A stretch of DNA of 64,000 nt from Aeromonas bestiarum. GTDB taxonomy: Bacteria > Pseudomonadota > Gammaproteobacteria > Enterobacterales > Aeromonadaceae. Made by a program: the position numbers and the translations under genes. Position 1 is the first letter of the stretch. The number at the start of each line of letters is the position of its first letter. The notes beneath the pieces are model-generated. The model made no database searches. It had not been told where the DNA came from and was given only the letters and a program-made list of their open reading frames with translations. The stretch is from the NCBI RefSeq assembly GCF_000819745.1, contig NZ_CDDA01000005.1, positions 76,914 through 140,913 on the forward strand, given 5' to 3'. Positions 51,504 to 60,864 of the stretch are shown in pieces.

Positions 51504-51520
51504 TTCGTTCCCTCACAATA

Positions 51521-52756
51521 TTACAATGAACGCCAACTAATAATACTACAACCAGGCAACGCTTCAGAAATCATCCTCTCAATCGAATGCTCATGATTCC
51601 CTTCAATACAACTAATGACAACATGAGGATCAACATCCGGCCACTGTGGTGGTAATGCTACGGGTATCGAATCAATATATTCAGGTTGTCCTATAGCTGA
51701 CACAAAGAACGCATGAATGTATATTCCATTAAGCTGTAGCAATTGGCAAACAAGTAAAGAAAGTTCAGCGACACCAAATATGGCAATTTTTTTCCCTGCC
51801 AAAGAGGAAAAATGGTCTGGATGCGATAAAGAAACCTTAATTAATTTTTTCAAGTCTGAAATTGTTTTGTTTTTATGCTCTTGCTTATCTTGATTACAAT
51901 TATTATTGTACTTAATGATAGCGCTGAGCACCGTCCTATTCTCTGATATATCGACAGGTAGGTCTTCTTTTCTATACGAAAAACCGAGGTCATGTGGCAA
52001 GGAATGTTCGATACTGGCATCATGAGTACCAGAACCATCGAAGCCAATGTTCGTAGTCATCGCTCGGGTGGGGTTCAAGCATAAGCCACCACGTTTAAAT
52101 ATAGTCCCATACCAAAATACAGCCCAGGTACAAATCTTGCCTGTTGCATTATTTACAACTTGTTCCCAGAAATTGTAGCTACCATATATATTGAATTTTT
52201 GGATATCGACCTCATCAAACATATTAATTAGTGCTTGAGGATCTCGATGATAATGTTGCCATCGGTCTGCCCATGTAGCCCACCCCCACCCAAGAGCCGT
52301 CCTCCATAGAAAAAAAGATGGTAGATCTTTCTCAATAAGCGGAAAATTCCATCCGGATATGTGCCAGACATTTTTTTTATCTTTATAGGAATCTAAGGAC
52401 TCATTCATGAATCGTAAGAAATCCTTGCTCACTAATATGTCATCTTCAAGGATAATGGCCCTACCATATTCATCCATTACATCTGTGACACCTGAGCTTA
52501 TATTTTTTTCTAGACCAATATTCTTATCTCTAACTCGAATGTCAAGACGAAGGAATGCAGTCACAGATTTAAGATAGTCTAGTATTTTCCTGTGTTTGAC
52601 AACATCCTCTCCCCCTTTTGGCCCATCAATAAACACAATGACTTCTGAAAGATTTGCCAGCTCACATTGAGCCAAGGTAGATATCGTTTTCTTAAGGTGC
52701 TCCGGCCGATTAAATCCAAATACAATGATAGGAGCATATACGCTGCTTTTAAGCAT
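51521..52756 (-). CDS. GT2-like glycosyltransferase with C-terminal Rossmann-like tail
   Basis: 411 aa. GT-A domain about 1-290: IVFGFNRPEHLKKTISTLA, VIVFIDGPKG, ILEDDILVSKDFLRFM (acidic metal motif) and GWGWATWADRWQHY. C-terminal ~85 residues (KIAIFGVAELSLLVCQLLQL ... VVISCIEGNHEHSIERM ... IISWRSL) form a separate Rossmann-like domain that is also found at the end of the GT2 at 54218. ATG at 52756 with GGAG upstream; two bases after the preceding stop. Confidence 0.8.
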   Translation of the reverse strand: MLKSSVYAPIIVFGFNRPEHLKKTISTLAQCELANLSEVIVFIDGPKGGEDVVKHRKILDYLKSVTAFLRLDIRVRDKNIGLEKNISSGVTDVMDEYGRAIILEDDILVSKDFLRFMNESLDSYKDKKNVWHISGWNFPLIEKDLPSFFLWRTALGWGWATWADRWQHYHRDPQALINMFDEVDIQKFNIYGSYNFWEQVVNNATGKICTWAVFWYGTIFKRGGLCLNPTRAMTTNIGFDGSGTHDASIEHSLPHDLGFSYRKEDLPVDISENRTVLSAIIKYNNNCNQDKQEHKNKTISDLKKLIKVSLSHPDHFSSLAGKKIAIFGVAELSLLVCQLLQLNGIYIHAFFVSAIGQPEYIDSIPVALPPQWPDVDPHVVISCIEGNHEHSIERMISEALPGCSIISWRSL

Positions 52757-52757
52757 A

Positions 52758-54095
52758 TCATTTCTCCATGAATTCACTTATAATTCTACAATCTGCAAAC
52801 AAATAATCATGTGAGGAAAAACGCTCAATTTGTTGGTATTCATAATTTAGGAGATATGCGTCAACGGCATCAATGTCTTTAGACTCAATCAATATATACT
52901 TTGACCTGTGCTTATTCAGGTCCAGTCCCTGTAGAACTTGTAACTCATAGCCTTCTACATCAATAGAAATAAAATCAATATCAAGAATAGGTTTAGATTC
53001 TTTATCCTTATAAGTATCAATGAGATCAGATAATGTTATAGCCGGAACAGTGACAGTGTATGACTGGGGGAGATTCTGTACTTTCAGTCCCGTTTCTATG
53101 TGTTCACTTTGTTTGTCTTTCAATGCCCCATCAACGGTGCTCATCAAATCAGCAAAATGCATTGTGACCGAACTGATACTTGATGACGGAACTAGTGCAT
53201 AATTATAGACGGTACTTTCAGAGCGATTCGTCACACAATCATTAAATAGTGATGGGATCGCCTCAACGAGAATGCCATGCCAACCTAAAGATTTAGCAAA
53301 GTAATAACTATTACTTTGCTTAATTCCATCGTTTGCTCCCGCCTCTATAAAGAATCCATTTTTTACAGGAAGATATCGCTCTAGTTTTTTGTCTAAATCA
53401 TTCAATGCTCTATAATTAGAGTCGGCAATCTTTTTCCTATTGCGGATAAATGGCTTGCCTTGTGTAGTATATTGACCTCGTGGAGCAATCACCGTGGTAA
53501 TCCAACGATGCTCAACTCTATCGCGAGCATATGATTTTGAAGTAAGCCTTACTTCTCCACGCTCGACTTGTGGTTGCTCAAAATGAATAGCATCCCGCCC
53601 TCTTACATCCATTAACTCTATAAACTTAGAATATTTGTATTCAGCTCGTTCACTATTGTCGAAAAGTAGAATTGTGTCATCTGACAATCCAAAATTTAAT
53701 ATATGTTCCATACATAACATACGATCACGCCCATCAACAAGTATAATATCATAGTCAATGGTATCGTAGCTTTTATTATATGGTCGCTGATCACAGCTCA
53801 ACATCAAACGACTTTCGTACCCAAATACTTTTGCTGTTTGAGTTACCTTGGACGTCCAATCAGCATCGTGCTCAACACTACGAACAATACAACCTCGGGA
53901 AAGAAAATATAATGTAGAGTTACCACATCCAAACTCAAATACCTTTACTTGTCCTTTTACAGACAATCTATATGAAATAAAATTATCGACAAATTCGGTT
54001 GCACCATCGGTAATCCAGGGGAGAACTCTCAGCATATGATCATTCCGTAGAGGTGTATGTTGCCATTGATAAATGGATCGTAGTTTTTGGTTCAT
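52758..54095 (-). CDS. Double methyltransferase: N-terminal class I plus C-terminal FkbM
   Basis: 445 aa. N-terminal half (about 1-215) has KVFEFGCGNSTLYFLSRG and DIILVDGRDRMLCMEHILN, a class I SAM fold. C-terminal half (about 235-445) is FkbM-type: GFFIEAGANDGIKQSNSYYF, GILVEAIPSLFNDC, DIDFISIDVEGYELQVLQGL. Likely O-methylates glycan sugars; two active sites in one chain could modify two positions. ATG at 54095 preferred. Followed upstream by a 110-bp AT-rich gap. Confidence 0.78.
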   Translation of the reverse strand: MNQKLRSIYQWQHTPLRNDHMLRVLPWITDGATEFVDNFISYRLSVKGQVKVFEFGCGNSTLYFLSRGCIVRSVEHDADWTSKVTQTAKVFGYESRLMLSCDQRPYNKSYDTIDYDIILVDGRDRMLCMEHILNFGLSDDTILLFDNSERAEYKYSKFIELMDVRGRDAIHFEQPQVERGEVRLTSKSYARDRVEHRWITTVIAPRGQYTTQGKPFIRNRKKIADSNYRALNDLDKKLERYLPVKNGFFIEAGANDGIKQSNSYYFAKSLGWHGILVEAIPSLFNDCVTNRSESTVYNYALVPSSSISSVTMHFADLMSTVDGALKDKQSEHIETGLKVQNLPQSYTVTVPAITLSDLIDTYKDKESKPILDIDFISIDVEGYELQVLQGLDLNKHRSKYILIESKDIDAVDAYLLNYEYQQIERFSSHDYLFADCRIISEFMEK

Positions 54096-54217
54096 TAAGC
54101 ATAACACTTCAGGATATACTAAATAAATTAAGCAATTCCTTTGTATTCTTATCCAAGAGCATCATTTATAAGATAGTGATCCTTTGTTACGTATATTTTA
54201 TAAAAAACCCACCATCG

Positions 54218-55273
54218 TTAATTGCATAATGACCGCCAGCTGATTACTGTGATCCCAGGATCCGCTTCATGGATTCGATCTGTTATTTCCGATTCATGTT
54301 GACCTTCAATACAGTTGATGATTGTGTCGAGGTTAAGTCCACTCAGTTCACTTAAACACACAACTGGTATTTCATCAACACTATATTTGTAGTCTATTTC
54401 AGAGACAACGAAGCAAAGCGTCTCTATCTCATACTGACGCAAGACCATACTGATAATCTGCGACATATCTCTTGTACCGAAAACAGCCACGCGCTCAAAT
54501 AAACTAGCATCTAACCTGATCTTGTTTTTCAGTAAATTCTGCAGCAAATTTTTCAGAAGGGTATTAGTATTTCTTTGCTGCGCTAGCAAATCCGGAAGTT
54601 CACTATCAACAGTATCACCATCAATCAGTATATCAATCATCTCATGCTGACGTATTACCAATGCTTGATTATCACTGGTGCTGCTCAGTCCTTGTAAACT
54701 GAATCTAGCTATCGGTCTGTTTGTTTTGACGCCGGCAGTCTCTTTAATTACCATCTTCATCAGATACATATCCGCGCCAATAGTGAAGCACTCGTTAAAA
54801 TTTCCAAAACGTTCAAATAACTCCCGTCTACAGAAAAATCCTTGATGACAAGGGCGAAAATTCACCTGATGGTCATTGTTTGAACGAGTTAAATAACTAT
54901 TTCCCGTTACTGAATCCTCGCACAACACAGAACCTAAATAATAATTAACCTCTGGAGAGAATGCTTCAAGTACATCTGATATTACATTGTAGTCATGCAA
55001 ACTATCATCCGAACCTAAAAAATAAACTATGACCCCCGTTGCCAGCTCAAGACCACGATTAAATGCGTGATAGATACCTCTATCTTTAGCAGAGATTATT
55101 TTACTTATATGTGGGTATTGAGATGCAATAGCAATGGTTGAATCGCTCGAGCGGCCATCAACGATGATATGTTCTATATTTTCAATTGCACTTTGTTGGG
55201 CAACACTGTCCAAGCAACATTGTAGCTTATTCTCACTGTTCCACGTTGCTGTAATAATTGTCACTTTCATCAT
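54218..55273 (-). CDS. GT2 glycosyltransferase with C-terminal Rossmann-like tail
   Basis: 351 aa. GT-A domain about 1-250: VTIITATWNSENKLQCCLDS, HIIVDGRSSDSTIAIAS, and DDS as the DXD equivalent in YFLGSDDSLHDYN. Tail about 265-351 (RVAVFGTRDMSQIISMVLRQ ... TIINCIEGQHESEITDRIHE ... VISWRSL) matches the tail of the GT at 51521. ATG overlaps the previous stop (ATGA). Confidence 0.85.
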   Translation of the reverse strand: MMKVTIITATWNSENKLQCCLDSVAQQSAIENIEHIIVDGRSSDSTIAIASQYPHISKIISAKDRGIYHAFNRGLELATGVIVYFLGSDDSLHDYNVISDVLEAFSPEVNYYLGSVLCEDSVTGNSYLTRSNNDHQVNFRPCHQGFFCRRELFERFGNFNECFTIGADMYLMKMVIKETAGVKTNRPIARFSLQGLSSTSDNQALVIRQHEMIDILIDGDTVDSELPDLLAQQRNTNTLLKNLLQNLLKNKIRLDASLFERVAVFGTRDMSQIISMVLRQYEIETLCFVVSEIDYKYSVDEIPVVCLSELSGLNLDTIINCIEGQHESEITDRIHEADPGITVISWRSLCN

Positions 55274-57480
55274 GCTATCACCATGAAGTCACGCCACTCA
55301 ACCAGTCCAACTGTTAATAACTGCTGCATGATTTTAAGCCTTACTGGTTGAGCCGCGATTATAATTTTCTGTTCCAGGCAGTCTTCCAATGCCTTCACTT
55401 CGATATTAACCCCCCCTACAATCATGTTCGGCTTAGCTGCTTGTTCTATAAAGTTACTGACTATAAATTCGGCATCTGTAAGTAAATGATACATTGAACA
55501 TGCTAATCCACCAGTACCATATATTGCCAGTTGTCGTGACGGACCGGTTAACATCCTAATTATCGGTAACTTCATGGTTACCAAATAACCAAACCATTGT
55601 TGACGTTTTTCCGCATCCAGTAATGCCGTCAATGAATTGTTGCTTAGTCGCATCTTTACTAAGACTTCTGGTATACATGCCATCCGACAACCATGTTGAT
55701 GCATCCGATAGAATAAAGAATAATCTTCACAGAGGCGCTGGTCTTGATAGCCAGATGCACGCACCGCGGATGTTCTAGCACAATATGTTGTATGCTCGAT
55801 ACATAACCAACGCGGTATATTTTCAGAGATCAGTTGTTCTGTATTGATACTATTTATGCTTTCAGCATCATGCACTCTTGCCTTGAATCGCTCACTATCC
55901 AATATACCTGAATCATCTGAGAAATACTCAAAGTAACATTTAACCAACCCTATGTCAGGATTGTCATTTAAAAATTTCAGTTGTTTTTCAAAGCGCTGTG
56001 GGTGGCTTAAGTCATCAGAATCAACTTTGATCAAGACGGGCGCCAAAATATATTCAAGCGCCTGTGAAAGTGAATATCCAACACCTCTATTATGCGATCT
56101 GATAAATAGTCGAATCCGAGGGTCATGATAACTTTTTATGATATCGACAGTGTTGTCTGTTGAACCATCATCGACAATAACAATCTCAAATTCTTGAAGA
56201 CTCTGAGTCAATATTGAATCAATTGTAGCCCGAATATAATCAGCACTATTATACGTACTCATCAATGCAGAAATAACAGGGGTTCCTGTAGACCTTCCTG
56301 TTTCAGAAACTACGGTCCCTTTCTGTACTGAACGAAATTCTTGGAATTTTTTCAAGGCATTATCCACCGCATCATCCATATCAAAATAGCGATATTCGGC
56401 AAGGCGCCCCAGGGCAATCAATTGCGGGAACTGGGCCAACTCATCGCGGCAAGCCTGATAATTCTGTTTGGCCATATCGGTAAACAGCGGGTAGTAAGGC
56501 TCCAGCCCCTGCCCTGGCGCATAGGCACAGGGATATTCATAAACAATGCTGGTACCGGGATGTTGCTGCCCTGTCAAATGCTTGAATTCGGTGATGCGGG
56601 TATAGGCCTCTTCATTCGGGTAATTGACCGTGGTCACCGGCTGAAATTGGGCTTGCGGCAGATGACAGTGCTCAAAGCGCAGCGAGCGATACGGCAGACC
56701 ATAGTGATCCTCCGGCATCAGCTGATCCAGCATGCCGGTATAGACCAAGGGTCCGGCAAAAGGCACGCCATCCAGCAGTATCCGTTTCTGTTGCCAATCC
56801 AGGCAAACATGGGATCCCATGGGGGTGGAGAGCCTGACCTCAATCAAGGGATTCGCCAACATGCGCTCGAACATGGCGGTGTAGCCCTGCTCTGGCACCG
56901 CCTGCCAGGGATCGATGAAGTAACGGTCATCACGATTGACGACGACCGGCACTCGCGCAGTGACCTCGGGCGAGACCTGCTCTGGTGATACACCCCACTG
57001 CTTGCTGGTGTAGTTGACGAAGGCACGCTCATAGATGAACTGGGCCAGCTCAGCCAGCAGAGGCTCAGCTTCCTGCCGCAGTGCCATGATGGGCACTCTG
57101 GCCCCCTCACCGAACCTGGCCTGAAGAGCCTCAATCATGGCCGCTGCCTTCTCGGCCGGGAAGCAACGCTCTATGCTGGTCAGGTTGAACGGGATGGGCA
57201 CCAACTGACCATCGATCCGTGACAGCACACGATGCTCGTAAGGCCGCCAGGCGGTAAACTGCGACAGGTAATCCCAAACTTCCTGCTTGTCGGTATGAAA
57301 CAGGTGCGGTCCATAGCGATGGATCAGCACCCCATGCTCGTCATACTCATCGAAGCAGTTGCCGCCTATATGGTCGCGCTGTTCCAGCACCAGTACCTTC
57401 CAGCCAAGCTGGCTGGCCATTCGCTCCGCCATGACGGCGCCGGACAGCCCGGCTCCGATGACAATCGCCTGATAACTCAC
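55270..57480 (-). CDS. UDP-galactopyranose mutase / GT2 fusion with C-terminal Rossmann-like tail
   Basis: 736 aa. N-terminal ~370 residues are a full Glf: FAD site AIVIGAGLSGAVMAERMA, DHIGGNCFDEYDEHGVLIHR, YGPHLFHTDKQEVWDYL, KQWGVSPEQVSPEVTARVPV, and LGRLAEYRYFDMDDAV. Residues about 395-640 are a GT2 domain (SALMSTYNSADYIRATIDS, IVIVDDGSTDNTV, LIKVDSDDLSHPQRF). The final ~80 (QLAIYGTGGLACSMYHLL...) are Rossmann-like. It could make UDP-Galf and transfer it. GTG start at 57480 with GGAG upstream, overlapping the preceding stop. Base composition changes from GC-rich (Glf part) to AT-rich (GT part) near 56340. Confidence 0.85.
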   Translation of the reverse strand: MSYQAIVIGAGLSGAVMAERMASQLGWKVLVLEQRDHIGGNCFDEYDEHGVLIHRYGPHLFHTDKQEVWDYLSQFTAWRPYEHRVLSRIDGQLVPIPFNLTSIERCFPAEKAAAMIEALQARFGEGARVPIMALRQEAEPLLAELAQFIYERAFVNYTSKQWGVSPEQVSPEVTARVPVVVNRDDRYFIDPWQAVPEQGYTAMFERMLANPLIEVRLSTPMGSHVCLDWQQKRILLDGVPFAGPLVYTGMLDQLMPEDHYGLPYRSLRFEHCHLPQAQFQPVTTVNYPNEEAYTRITEFKHLTGQQHPGTSIVYEYPCAYAPGQGLEPYYPLFTDMAKQNYQACRDELAQFPQLIALGRLAEYRYFDMDDAVDNALKKFQEFRSVQKGTVVSETGRSTGTPVISALMSTYNSADYIRATIDSILTQSLQEFEIVIVDDGSTDNTVDIIKSYHDPRIRLFIRSHNRGVGYSLSQALEYILAPVLIKVDSDDLSHPQRFEKQLKFLNDNPDIGLVKCYFEYFSDDSGILDSERFKARVHDAESINSINTEQLISENIPRWLCIEHTTYCARTSAVRASGYQDQRLCEDYSLFYRMHQHGCRMACIPEVLVKMRLSNNSLTALLDAEKRQQWFGYLVTMKLPIIRMLTGPSRQLAIYGTGGLACSMYHLLTDAEFIVSNFIEQAAKPNMIVGGVNIEVKALEDCLEQKIIIAAQPVRLKIMQQLLTVGLVEWRDFMVIA

Positions 57481-58448
57481 GCTGCATCTCCAAACAGTTG
57501 TTGCACAACGCCGGCCGGATTGGTGCGCCCCTCCCACGCCAGCTGGTGCCGCTCGTCGAAAAACCAGCCCGGTGCCAGCGTGGCCACCTCGCTCGCCGAC
57601 TGCTCAAGCAGGTTGAGAAAACGGGCGTCGTCTCCCTGCCGCAAGAAATAGAGCGCGGCAGAGTAGTAGTGATGGGCACGCCCCTGGGCAATGGTCACTG
57701 GATCGGCGCCAAAGTCACCGGCATTGTCGCAAGCCCGCAGCAGGTCGCGCAGCGACTGCTCACGACGCTCGGCCGATTTGCGGGTCTGCCCGCCAAAGCT
57801 CTGGGTGTGGAAGCGATAACGTCCCAGCAGCTCGGGGATAAAGTCGAGGGTTCCCGGGTTGAGAGAGAGATTCAGAATATGCCAAGGGTAGTCGAGGATG
57901 ATCTTGCACCCCTCGTCGATGGCATTTTCCATCCCTTCATAGCGCCGAAACATGATGGAGCTGGCATTGACGAATACCCCGAAGCGGATCAAGGCCTCCC
58001 GCGTCATGACAGGTTCGAGATAACGGCTGTTGTAGTAGTCACGGGTAAACAACTTGATCCGTGCTCCTGTCTCATCATCGAACATCTCTGCTTCGTGGTA
58101 GCAGAGGGTGCAACCCGGGTGTGCATCCAGATAGTCGGCCTGGCGCTGCAGCTTGTCCGGCAGGGCCAGATCATCCCCATCCACATAGGCGAGATAGTCA
58201 CCCCTTGCCTCTGCAAGCAACCGCTTCTGGGTTTTGGCCAGCCCCATGTTCTGTTCGTTCTGCAGAATGCGCAGTGTCGGCCACTGCCGCGCCAGCCGCT
58301 GCAAGATAGCCCAGGAGTCATCATTCGAGCCGTCATCGATGGCGATCACCTCGAACTCGAAATCCGTTTGCTGCTCGAGCAGGCTGAGCAGGCAGGGTTC
58401 GATGAAGCGCGCCAGATTGTAGACAGGCACCAATACGCTGACTTTCAT
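57477..58448 (-). CDS. GT2 glycosyltransferase, first gene of the glycan block
   Basis: 323 aa. GT-A domain: VSVLVPVYNLARFIEPCLLS, VIAIDDGSNDDSWAILQRL, YLAYVDGDDLALPDKLQRQ (DXD). C-terminal ~100 residues helical. GC-rich like the chromosome. ATG at 58448 preferred over the TTG four codons earlier. First gene of the nine-gene block and preceded by a sigma-54 promoter, so a candidate for an early transferase acting on pseudaminylated flagellin. Confidence 0.85.
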   Translation of the reverse strand: MKVSVLVPVYNLARFIEPCLLSLLEQQTDFEFEVIAIDDGSNDDSWAILQRLARQWPTLRILQNEQNMGLAKTQKRLLAEARGDYLAYVDGDDLALPDKLQRQADYLDAHPGCTLCYHEAEMFDDETGARIKLFTRDYYNSRYLEPVMTREALIRFGVFVNASSIMFRRYEGMENAIDEGCKIILDYPWHILNLSLNPGTLDFIPELLGRYRFHTQSFGGQTRKSAERREQSLRDLLRACDNAGDFGADPVTIAQGRAHHYYSAALYFLRQGDDARFLNLLEQSASEVATLAPGWFFDERHQLAWEGRTNPAGVVQQLFGDAA

Positions 58449-58553
58449 AGGGAAATCCAAGAGAAGATGAGTAGAAAAGAAGCTGATGGGAGAAAATGGG
58501 CAAGGCTACCGCACGGTCCCTGTCAACCCTTCCCCCTCTCTGTCAGGTTTTAC

Positions 58554-58569
58554 TGCAAGAGATATGCCT
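58554..58569 (-). promoter_or_regulatory. Sigma-54 promoter of the glycosyltransferase operon
   Basis: Minus-strand AGGCAT-ATCTC-TTGCA matches TGGCAC-N5-TTGCW at 9 of 11 defined bases with exact GG-N10-GC spacing; start near 58543, about 95 nt before the first ATG. Confidence 0.6.
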
Positions 58570-58618
58570 GACCAAGCTAATCCATTGAAGCTGCGGGATT
58601 TATGTGAGCCACACCCGA

Positions 58619-59824
58619 TTATTCATGCTGGACGAGGCCACGGCTGCAAACGTGCAGCATGTCGATGCCATCCCAGTGCCACTCGAATGCCAGCGCCTGT
58701 CCCGGCGCCACCACCCTGTCTATGCGGCAGGCGGGCGCATTCGGCAAGGCATCCTCAAGCTGTGCCTTGTGTGCACCGACCCAGACACAGGTCTGCATAT
58801 CCCACGGCTGCAACAGCAGCTCATTAAGGGTATCGGCCACAAACTCGGCGACTGTACCTCCTCCGACGTGTGCGAGCCGCAGGGAGGCGGCCGGAGTCAA
58901 TAAGGTGACACCCGGGAATACGCTCAGCTGCATCTCACCGTCCAGGGCGGCATTTTGTTGACTGTGGATGAGCCGCTCCATCACCAGAGCGGGATCGTCG
59001 GCAAAGGGAGCAAACAGGGCCTGTAGCAGTCGGTGGCGCAACTCGTCGTCGGGCTCGCCCAGCCAGCAGAGGGTGGTGGGGGAGGCACAGGCCTGCTGAT
59101 TGAAACGGGTACAGTCCTGCTGCAGGGCCCCCAGGGTCTGTTGCCAGCCCACAACATCCAGCCCGGCCAGCCAGTGGCTGTCGAGCACCGCCATGGAGCG
59201 CCGATCCGGAAATACCACTTCCTGCGCACTTGGGGAGAGAGGAATGGCCCGCACCTGGCGAATGGTCTCGTCGCCACCCCAGATGATGCGCAGCCGACAG
59301 CGGGCCGACAACCAGCCTGTGGTGCCTTCGTCGTGGCTATAGCGAATGAAGCGGGTGCGGGCGGCGATCCCTTGCCACTCACTCAGGCTGAAGAGTTCAT
59401 TGAGGATGGCCAGCATGGCCTCCTGCACCGGATCGCGGCGCGATGACAGCCGCACCACGCAGGGATTGCCCATCAGCAGGGCCATCAGCCAGGAGTAGAA
59501 GGCCACGGTCGGCACGTTGGAGGGCACCAGGTGAAACGTGACGCCCACCGGCCCCTGCCCCTGCAGCCGTTGCCGCTCTCTGGCCAGCTGGCGCGGCCGT
59601 AGCCAGAAGCCGAACGCGGCCAGATCGGGATGGCGCCGCCCCTCCTGCTGCAGGCGTGTCGACAGGGCCGCCACGAAGTCGCAGATGACGGGGGCAAAAC
59701 AGGGCAGCGGCTGCGGGCAGAACGTCTGCCAGCTGGCAGCCGGTGATACGAAGCTCACCTCGGGTCCCGCCTGCCAAAGCCCCTCTACCGCCTGCGGCGG
59801 CGTCACTGGAAGGTGTCGCTGCAT
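58619..59824 (-). CDS. luxC: LuxC-type acyl reductase
   Basis: 401 aa, aldehyde-dehydrogenase-fold NADPH enzyme that reduces activated fatty acids to aldehydes (LuxC family). GVTFHLVPSNVPTVAFYSWL and GNPCVVRLSSRRDPV bind cofactor, and QQACASPTTLCWLG contains the catalytic Cys that takes the acyl group. Starts inside the end of luxE (22-nt overlap). No luxAB luciferase is present, so the aldehyde is not for light; its role in glycan acylation is inferred from location. Confidence 0.88.
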   Translation of the reverse strand: MQRHLPVTPPQAVEGLWQAGPEVSFVSPAASWQTFCPQPLPCFAPVICDFVAALSTRLQQEGRRHPDLAAFGFWLRPRQLARERQRLQGQGPVGVTFHLVPSNVPTVAFYSWLMALLMGNPCVVRLSSRRDPVQEAMLAILNELFSLSEWQGIAARTRFIRYSHDEGTTGWLSARCRLRIIWGGDETIRQVRAIPLSPSAQEVVFPDRRSMAVLDSHWLAGLDVVGWQQTLGALQQDCTRFNQQACASPTTLCWLGEPDDELRHRLLQALFAPFADDPALVMERLIHSQQNAALDGEMQLSVFPGVTLLTPAASLRLAHVGGGTVAEFVADTLNELLLQPWDMQTCVWVGAHKAQLEDALPNAPACRIDRVVAPGQALAFEWHWDGIDMLHVCSRGLVQHE

Positions 59825-60864
59825 CCCCTCACCTCGGCGCCTTGCTGGCGCCCTGATACCTGAAAATAACGGCCATGGCGGCCACAGGGGCAGTCATCCT
59901 CCCCCAGCAGCACGCCGAGATCCTCGGTCAGCAGGCTGTGGCCAGGATAACTGCCAGGAATGGCGGAGAGCACCTGCAACAAACCGGGCTGACCGACCCC
60001 GAGCGGCTGATGGGTGAGCGGATCGCGCACCTGCAGATCGGCAAACACGGGGGCATGCAGGTGCCCCTGCTCGCACTCGACGAAGATGGAACCCACCTGC
60101 TCCACCATGCCGTAGAAGTTGTGTACCCGGCCCAGCCCCAGCTGATCGCGGCAACACGCCTTGAAGGCGGGATTGTCCACCGCCAGATGCTGCAGCTTCT
60201 TCCAGCCGCCGCTGTGAAACAAAATGCCCTGCTCAAAGGGCAGGTGCAGTCCGCGCTCGCGCAGGGGCTCCAGCAGGCATTGCCAGACCATGAAGGTAAA
60301 GCCGAACAGCAGCACAGGCTGACCGGCGTATTTGTCGCAAAATGCCTCTATCACCGGCCAGTTTGGCCGCATCTGCTCGTCGAGGGCATAGGTGTGGTCC
60401 CGGCCGAGGAAGGAGAGCCCCAGGGCGCCAGCGCCACGCGCCGAAAAGCCGCTGCGGTTCTGGATGAGGGCGGGCTGCTCCACCAGCAGCATGGGCAGCC
60501 GCTGCTTGCCGATAAACTCCTGCAGTATCTTCACCAGCACCTTGCTCTGCAAAGCTGCGGTCTCCCGGTCCAGCACTATCCGTGACGGCGCCCCCGTGGT
60601 GCCCGACGAGGTGAGCACCTTGAACACCTCAGCCTCGGACACGCTCTGCCACTGGGCCAGCTTGAACAGCCGGGCCGCCAGATAGGGCTGAGCGCCATAA
60701 TCGGCAGCCTCTGCCGTCCAGCCGAAGGCATGCAGCACATTGGCATAAGGGGGGCAGTGCTCGACATGGTGACGGGTCAGGGCATTGAGCCGCGCCAGCA
60801 ACAGCGCCTGTTTGGCGGCCTGTGGCAGGTCGAAGATGGGGGCAGCGAGCAAGCTTTCCATCAC
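59803..60864 (-). CDS. luxE: LuxE-type acyl-protein synthetase
   Basis: 353 aa, LuxE family adenylating enzyme that activates a fatty acid and passes it to the reductase. Motifs FKVLTSSGTTGAPSRIVLDR (ATP loop), GFTFMVWQCLLEPL, HSGGWKKLQHLAVDNPAFK, YGMVEQVGSIFVECEQGHLH, LLTEDLGVLLGEDDCPCGRH. ATG overlaps the ligase stop (ATGA). Confidence 0.9.
   Translation of the reverse strand: MMESLLAAPIFDLPQAAKQALLLARLNALTRHHVEHCPPYANVLHAFGWTAEAADYGAQPYLAARLFKLAQWQSVSEAEVFKVLTSSGTTGAPSRIVLDRETAALQSKVLVKILQEFIGKQRLPMLLVEQPALIQNRSGFSARGAGALGLSFLGRDHTYALDEQMRPNWPVIEAFCDKYAGQPVLLFGFTFMVWQCLLEPLRERGLHLPFEQGILFHSGGWKKLQHLAVDNPAFKACCRDQLGLGRVHNFYGMVEQVGSIFVECEQGHLHAPVFADLQVRDPLTHQPLGVGQPGLLQVLSAIPGSYPGHSLLTEDLGVLLGEDDCPCGRHGRYFQVSGRQQGAEVRGCSDTFQ

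Noticed and set aside
58619..60864. Bioluminescence (lux) operon
   Set aside because: luxC and luxE homologues are present, but there is no luxA, luxB or luxD, and the genes are embedded in a glycosylation locus.
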